Position numbers and translations under genes: made by a program
Shown here: one piece after another, positions 16,815 through 20,279 of the stretch
How the letters are laid out: each line of letters opens with the position of its first letter
Position numbering within the stretch: position 1 is the stretch's first letter
NCBI GenBank assembly: GCA_049601975.1
Contig: JBMYRC010000071.1
Coordinates: 1 to 20,279, forward strand
Reading direction: 5' to 3'
Source: UBA6544 sp049601975
GTDB taxonomy: Bacteria > Pseudomonadota > Alphaproteobacteria > UBA8366
DNA: 20,279 nucleotides
Notes under the pieces: generated by a model
Told to the model about the DNA's origin: nothing
What the model saw: only the letters and a program-made list of their open reading frames with translations
The model's database searches: none

Positions 16815-17296
16815 CTGCCTGATAGCTCGCCCGTTATATTCTCCTTCTCCACGGCGGCGAGATGAAGTTCGAGGCAAGGCGCACCCTTCGCGAGGCAGGC
16901 GTCGATATCTACCAAGGCATCGTCAATCTGACCATTGCTGATTTTGGCCGCCGCTGTGTAGTAACGGGCTTGGCAAATCTCCACATCGTTCAGTGTTTCG
17001 TTCACGACGTCGGAAAGTCGCGTCTTGCCGACTGCCAATCCGATCAAGCTGGCACTCCATGCGTCTTCGCCTTGGAGGCGGTCGATTGCAATTTGCGCGA
17101 ACCAATGGGCCTTCCCGAACGCGCCGGTCCGGCATAGACCGATGAGGGAGAGTTGCAGCGCTTGAACCGGGCCCGGGCGATGAATGAGGGATTCGGCGAA
17201 ATTGCCGATGGATGCAAAGTCGCGCTCAATAAAGGCGTCGACGATGTGTTCAAAATCCGGGATGTCCGTCAATACGGAAACCAATCCGCCCGTCAT
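16811..17296 (-). CDS. Hypothetical 161-aa protein downstream of flagellin
   Basis: I chose ATG 17296 because GGGGAAG lies a few bases upstream and the frame before it (to 17383) runs back into the flagellin gene. The protein looks soluble and mostly alpha-helical, with repeated Ala/Leu-rich helices in a TPR-like pattern: FIERDFASIGNFAESLI, ALQLSLIGLCRTGAFGKAHW, ARYYTAAAKISNGQIDDALV. No signal peptide or membrane segment is visible. I do not recognise a named family. It follows the flagellin stop by 25 bases on the same strand, so it is probably co-transcribed, and a role as a flagellin-associated helper or regulator is possible but unproven. Its TAG stop (16811-16813) shares bases with the TAA of the converging DUF294 remnant. 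Confidence 0.65.
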   Translation of the reverse strand: MTGGLVSVLTDIPDFEHIVDAFIERDFASIGNFAESLIHRPGPVQALQLSLIGLCRTGAFGKAHWFAQIAIDRLQGEDAWSASLIGLAVGKTRLSDVVNETLNDVEICQARYYTAAAKISNGQIDDALVDIDACLAKGAPCLELHLAAVEKENITGELSGS

Positions 17297-17321
17297 GGTC
17301 TTCCCCGAGTTAGTTCGGAAA

Positions 17322-18137
17322 TCAGCCGAACAGACCCAGGACCGCGCGCTCGTTATCTGTCGCGATGGTGAGTGAATTCGCACCCAATGCCTGACGTGTC
17401 TGCAGCGAAAGCAAGCTAGCCGCTTCCTCGTTCAGATCCGCTTGCGCCAAATTGGCGGCCCCTTGTTCCAACGTGTTGCTGAGATTATCGGTAAAATCAA
17501 TACGGTTTTGCAGCGTGTTCGTGTTCGAAGACAAAGAGGTTGGGTTCGAGCGAACTTGCGTCTGTGCGCTGGCAATATCCGCCAGGGCGGCGTCGATATC
17601 CGCATCATTACCGAATGTCCGCGCGGAAATCCCGAGCCCGGCGCTTGTCGAGTCTGCACCTTGGACCGAGAGTGAACTGCTGCCAACCTCGTTCAGAGAG
17701 ACCTCAAGCGTATCCGGTGAAGAGCCGATCAGATTGTTGCCGCCGATACCCGATTCGGCAGCGATACTATCGATCTGTAAGCGAATTTGATTGAACTGAT
17801 CCGCGAGGCGGGCACGTTCCGTGGGGTCGTTCGTATTTTGCGCCTGCTGAGCAATTGCGCGCGCTTGACCCGAAAGATCATTAATCGCTTCGAGCCCGAC
17901 ACCAGCGGCCTGGATAGTACTGATGGCCTGACCGACCTGATCCTTGACCTGCGCCAGATCTGCGGCCTGGTTCGTCAATGCTTGAGGAGCGAACAAATCC
18001 TCCGCGCCATCGAGCGGGTCGTTAATTCTGTGCTCGGTGCTCAGTCGTTCGTGCGTCTGATTCGATTTCTGGCTCGTGCGCTGCAAACCCTGCAGCGCAG
18101 AATTGCCTGACGAGCCAAGGCCAACACTGTCAACCAT
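17322..18137 (-). CDS. Flagellin (divergent)
   Basis: The 271-aa protein from ATG 18137 is fixed by GAGGAG six bases upstream. Its terminal regions carry the flagellin D0/D1 pattern. Near the N-terminus it has SALQGLQRTSQKSNQTHERLSTEHRINDPLDG, then QVGQAISTIQAAGVGLEAINDLSGQARAIAQQA. At the C-terminus it has NTLQNRIDFTDNLSNTLEQG and a final SLLSLQTRQALGANSLTIA...AVLGLFG. The central domain is short, Ser/Thr/Asn/Gly-rich and without cysteine, as expected of an exported filament subunit. The segment after RIN is unusual: the normal DDAAGLAI region is replaced by LDGAEDLFAPQAL. No other flagellar gene is visible, so it is an isolated flagellin locus with one follower gene. It may be a minor or specialised flagellin. 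Confidence 0.85.
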   Translation of the reverse strand: MVDSVGLGSSGNSALQGLQRTSQKSNQTHERLSTEHRINDPLDGAEDLFAPQALTNQAADLAQVKDQVGQAISTIQAAGVGLEAINDLSGQARAIAQQAQNTNDPTERARLADQFNQIRLQIDSIAAESGIGGNNLIGSSPDTLEVSLNEVGSSSLSVQGADSTSAGLGISARTFGNDADIDAALADIASAQTQVRSNPTSLSSNTNTLQNRIDFTDNLSNTLEQGAANLAQADLNEEAASLLSLQTRQALGANSLTIATDNERAVLGLFG

Positions 18138-18143
18138 GGTTTT

Positions 18144-18149
18144 CTCCTC
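18144..18149 (-). promoter_or_regulatory. Shine-Dalgarno of the flagellin gene
   Basis: On the minus strand, GAGGAG lies six bases before ATG 18137. It decides the start against several upstream in-frame starts up to 18251. Confidence 0.8.
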
Positions 18150-18170
18150 ATAACTAAGCGATGACTCTGC

Positions 18171-18198
18171 CTTGTGGCAAAGCTCCTCCAACGCTTTA
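18171..18198 (-). promoter_or_regulatory. Possible sigma-28 (FliA) promoter for flagellin
   Basis: On the minus strand TAAA (18198-18195) is separated by 16 bases from GCCACAAG (18178-18171). The flagellar sigma-28 pattern is TAAA, about 15 bases, GCCGATAA. The -35 part and the GCC match, but the rest of the -10 is poor. The position, 34 bases before the start codon, is right for a flagellin promoter. Confidence 0.3.
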
Positions 18199-18252
18199 GT
18201 CATCCCCATCCGAAGTGAAGCTAACCCAATACCGCAAGAAAAGCCAGACACC

Positions 18253-18270
18253 CTGTGATGGGGATCACAG
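18253..18270. promoter_or_regulatory. CRP/FNR-family operator palindrome
   Basis: CTGTGATGGGGATCACAG is a perfect inverted repeat with 7-base arms and a 4-base centre. It contains TGTGA-N6-TCACA, the exact CRP consensus half-sites. It lies in the divergent region, 116 bases upstream of the flagellin start and 112 bases upstream of the TauE/SafE start, so it could serve either gene. The site is seen directly; which CRP-family protein binds it is inference. Confidence 0.65.
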
Positions 18271-18381
18271 AAGGTGAATTTAGACCATGCCTGTCAAAGA
18301 GAAGGCGGGCGACTAACTCCAAGGAATGTTAGTCAGGCCCCAAAATTGATCACGATCGGTGATATCGTCGCTTTCGACGGC

Positions 18382-19143
18382 ATGACGCCTTTCGCTGTAG
18401 GATTTGTGCTGCTGGTCCACTTCATCGGTTTCTATATAAGAGGTGCTTTAGGATTCGGCTCCAACATGCCGATAGTCCTCCTCACTACCTGGGTGTTGGG
18501 GCCGCATCATGCAATCTTGCTGGTGGCGCTCACATCGGGCATCGCGCAGGTTCATCTGCTGCCGCAAGGGTTTCGTAATACCGATTGGTCTATTGCCAGA
18601 ATGTTGGCGTTGGGGATGATGGCTGGAATTGTCTTCGGCACATGGGTTTTCGCCGAAATCGAAGCCGACTGGCTGGTTCTTCTTCTCGGAGGATTGATCC
18701 TCGGCATCCTTTTGATGGATCGATTCCAGGCCATCGAACGGTTAAAGCGGCGGATCAATTTACGCTCCCATACTCTCGCCAGTATTCTGGCGGCGATCTC
18801 CGGTTCCGTCGGCACGATCAGCGGTGGTGGTGGGCTGTATTTTCTTGTGGCCTATCTGAAGTTGGTTTGCGCCAATCCGGCGGTCTTGCGCAGCACGAAT
18901 GTATTTCTATCAGGCGCATTCATGTTGTTCCGACTGTGTTTGCTGACTTATGCCGGATTGTTCACGCCAATTTTGTTGGTCGAAGCTTTGTTGGTGGCGC
19001 CTGCGGTCTTTCTCGGTAGTTGGGCCGGGACCCGGCTTTTCCATGCCAGCAGTCCAGAGCGGTTTTACGCCATTCTCCAGTTTGTCCTATTCGCCGCCGC
19101 CGCCTCACTTTTCATAAAGGGGCTTCTATATCTATTTGCATAA
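18382..19143 (+). CDS. TauE/SafE family permease
   Basis: The protein is 253 aa from ATG 18382. The frame is open from GTG 18274, but the additional 36 residues are hydrophilic, overlap the operator region and precede the first membrane helix, so they are omitted. About seven or eight hydrophobic segments follow. The two family repeats are visible: helix 1 with GFYIRGALGFGSNMPIVLLTTWVLGP, and the second repeat with ISGSVGTISGGGGLYFLVAYLKL...LRSTNVFL. Members of this family (PF01925) export sulfite, sulfoacetate or other small anions across the inner membrane, and the substrate here is unknown. The C-terminus ends in a hydrophobic helix, as is common. The next reading frame, a broken PrpD start, begins only 15 bases after the stop with its own good ribosome-binding site, which points to a former operon. 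Confidence 0.85.
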   Translation: MTPFAVGFVLLVHFIGFYIRGALGFGSNMPIVLLTTWVLGPHHAILLVALTSGIAQVHLLPQGFRNTDWSIARMLALGMMAGIVFGTWVFAEIEADWLVLLLGGLILGILLMDRFQAIERLKRRINLRSHTLASILAAISGSVGTISGGGGLYFLVAYLKLVCANPAVLRSTNVFLSGAFMLFRLCLLTYAGLFTPILLVEALLVAPAVFLGSWAGTRLFHASSPERFYAILQFVLFAAAASLFIKGLLYLFA

Positions 19144-19158
19144 GGGGAGAGGCGAATA

Positions 19159-19305
19159 ATGACACAGCCGAGTTACACCGAATAATCGGCCGAATGGTTA
19201 TGCGCTCTAAGGCTTTCCGATCTTCCGGATGAAATTGTCGCCAACGCAAAATCACGTTTATTGGATATCCTGGGGTGGAGCGCGACCAGGGTGCCGATCG
19301 ATTAA
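19159..19305 (+). pseudogene. MmgE/PrpD family N-terminal remnant
   Basis: After GGGGAG the frame starts MTQPSYTE, hits TAA at 19183-19185, and continues SAEWLCALRLSDLPDEIVANAKSRLLDILGWSAT before losing similarity and stopping at 19303-19305. The pattern (TE.LAEF...LR..DLP.EVV..AK..LLD.LG) is the conserved N-terminus of the MmgE/PrpD family (2-methylcitrate dehydratase and relatives, about 450 aa). Only about 45 codons remain, so about 90 percent of the gene has been deleted, and the stub also has a nonsense codon. Confidence 0.75.
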
Positions 19306-19307
19306 TC

Positions 19308-19652
19308 GAAACGATTCTTTGGGAGGACGCTCAATGCGAGACTGCACAATGGGCTCGTGAGACTGGCCTTTCCTTGATTAAAGGCTTCGCTGCCTTCTGG
19401 CGTGGTGATTACGGAGATGCCGTCGATCTCTTGTATCCCGTGTGATATATCGCCATTAGTTTCGGGGGAAGGCATGCTCAGCGTGATATTATCGACTGGA
19501 CGATAACAGAGGTCGCGAGCCGGGCTGGAATGCGCTCTACCGCAGAGGCATTGGCGCAAGAACGATTGGCGCTGAAACCACATAGCGCCATCAATATAAA
19601 CCTTCTTCGTCGGAGCCGGGCGTCCGGTGTTGAGCTGTTATCGGCGGCCTAA
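19308..19652 (+). pseudogene. TTC38-like tetratricopeptide protein, C-terminal remnant
   Basis: Directly after the PrpD stub, a 114-codon frame reads ETILWEDAQCETAQWARETG, then LIKGFAAFWRGDYGDAVDLLYPV, a TGA, then YIAISFGGRHAQRDIIDWTI, AGMRSTAEALAQERLALKPHS and a TAA stop. The blocks G..AF.RGDY..AV.LL.P and GGSHAQRD match the C-terminal end of the TTC38 (tetratricopeptide repeat protein 38) family, normally 400-470 aa. The TGA at 19440-19445 stands where Arg is expected, a CGA to TGA type change. The remaining N-terminal two-thirds is gone. The join to the PrpD stub at about 19300 looks like a single deletion that removed the end of one gene and the start of another. Confidence 0.72.
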
Positions 19653-19705
19653 GACAATATACCGTTCGAACTTGAGGCGCGTCGGGTTGCGATTGTCCGC
19701 CGCCC

Positions 19706-20279
19706 CTAGTTCAGTACATCCGGTAGTAATTTGTTGACCGCCTCCCATGCCTCGAATTGGACCCAGTGTCCGGCATTGGGGATGACGTGGATGGGCGCGC
19801 CGGGATGAATTTCTTCGACATAGTCGCGGATGCCCGACAGGTCCGGATACAGGGTTGTGTCCTTGTCACCGAAAATGCCGTTCAGGCGGCACGGCAGGTC
19901 GCGCAGACTGTCTGCCAGAACCGATGTACGAGCGATGCCACGCGACCGCAGACGGGCTTTCGCCATGTTTACCGTCTGAATCGTGAGCGCCAAGTCGTCC
20001 GCCGCGGCCGGATCATGCACCATCAGCTTTTGAAGATTGTGCCGGTAGAGGGGGGCCGCTTCCGCCTCTGGTAGGTCCCGTGGCACCTCGACCAATTCGT
20101 TCGCGGGTCCAGTGCCGGTCAATCCCAAGACCGGGGAGCCGATTAGTGTCAGGCTGCGAATGCGGCGCGCCTGCGCATGGGCGAGCAAACCGGATAAAAC
20201 GCCGCCGAAGGAAAACGAGATGAGATCGAAGGGCGTGTCGTCCGGTAGGATAAGGTCGAGCCCACCCGAGAGTATCTCC
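19706..20279 (-). CDS. Alpha/beta hydrolase (5' end outside the window)
   Basis: The frame enters from the right edge and ends at a TAG at 19706-19708, giving about 190 visible codons. An in-frame ATG at 20188 is internal, because coding sequence continues above it: FDLISFSFGGVLSGLLAHAQA, the nucleophile elbow. There the Ser sits in SFSFGG rather than the usual GxSxG, so the first Gly is replaced by Ser. The acid, in GIFGDKDTTLYPDL, and the His, in IPNAGHWVQFEAWEAVN, complete a catalytic triad. Hydrolases of this fold act on esters, lactones or ring-fission products (for example MhpC-like). With no intact neighbours to guide it, the substrate is unknown. No lesion is seen in the visible part. 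Confidence 0.82.
   Translation of the reverse strand, partial: EILSGGLDLILPDDTPFDLISFSFGGVLSGLLAHAQARRIRSLTLIGSPVLGLTGTGPANELVEVPRDLPEAEAAPLYRHNLQKLMVHDPAAADDLALTIQTVNMAKARLRSRGIARTSVLADSLRDLPCRLNGIFGDKDTTLYPDLSGIRDYVEEIHPGAPIHVIPNAGHWVQFEAWEAVNKLLPDVLN

Noticed and set aside
18240..18256. Possible sigma-54 promoter (TGGC...TTGC) upstream of flagellin.
   Set aside because: The spacing between the GG and GC elements is two bases too short for sigma-54.
1..20279. Insertion sequence, integron, prophage or CRISPR array as the cause of the gene loss.
   Set aside because: I saw no transposase or integrase frame, no terminal inverted repeats and no regularly spaced repeats in the window.

Overview
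The window looks like a chromosomal segment of an alphaproteobacterium, probably Rhodospirillales-like. This rests on the mix of families (DUF6460 protein, PBP1a, lipoprotein S41 peptidase, fused SpmA/SpmB-type protein, vanillate-demethylase-type Rieske oxygenase, BDH2-like SDR, MscS/cyclic-nucleotide-domain channel) and on moderate-to-high GC. The assignment is an inference from family content, not from a marker gene. No rRNA, tRNA, CRISPR array, insertion sequence or prophage was recognised.

Layout. 1-2572 holds the 3' end of a Rieske oxygenase (+), a badly decayed hisC-like aminotransferase (-), an intact LemA gene (-) and an amidohydrolase that has lost its middle (-). 2665-6965 is an intact plus-strand block: an Asp/Asn beta-hydroxylase-like membrane protein, then a tight operon of DinB-family protein, a metallophosphoesterase fused to a HAD-IIA phosphatase, and a SpmA-SpmB-like membrane protein, joined by 4-base GTGA and ATGA overlaps. 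7234-9328 holds a YkgJ-type cysteine-cluster protein (+) convergent with a CtpA-like S41 lipoprotein protease (-). 9350-9870 contains an unassigned decayed reading frame. 9870-14732 holds an MFS transporter (+), a frameshifted DUF6460 gene (+), a class A penicillin-binding protein (-), a short doubtful ORF (+) and a BDH2/ketodeoxyfuconate-type dehydrogenase (+).

14830-16814 is a graveyard of cyclic-nucleotide/nucleotidyltransferase genes: an MscS-CNBD channel broken by two frameshifts and a stop, running into the C-terminal remnant of a DUF294-type protein. 16811-18137 is a minus-strand pair, a divergent flagellin and a 161-aa protein of unknown function. A perfect CRP-type palindrome lies in the divergent region between the flagellin and a TauE/SafE permease (18382-19143). 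After the permease come a broken PrpD N-terminus joined to a broken TTC38-like C-terminus, and finally a partial alpha/beta hydrolase (-).

The dominant theme is gene erosion. At least seven protein families are present only as pseudogenes, with nonsense codons, 1-7 base indels and internal deletions, while core envelope and housekeeping-type genes beside them are intact. The most interesting intact unit is the translationally coupled DinB / dual-phosphatase / SpmAB operon, which could form a dephosphorylation-plus-membrane-transport module (inference).
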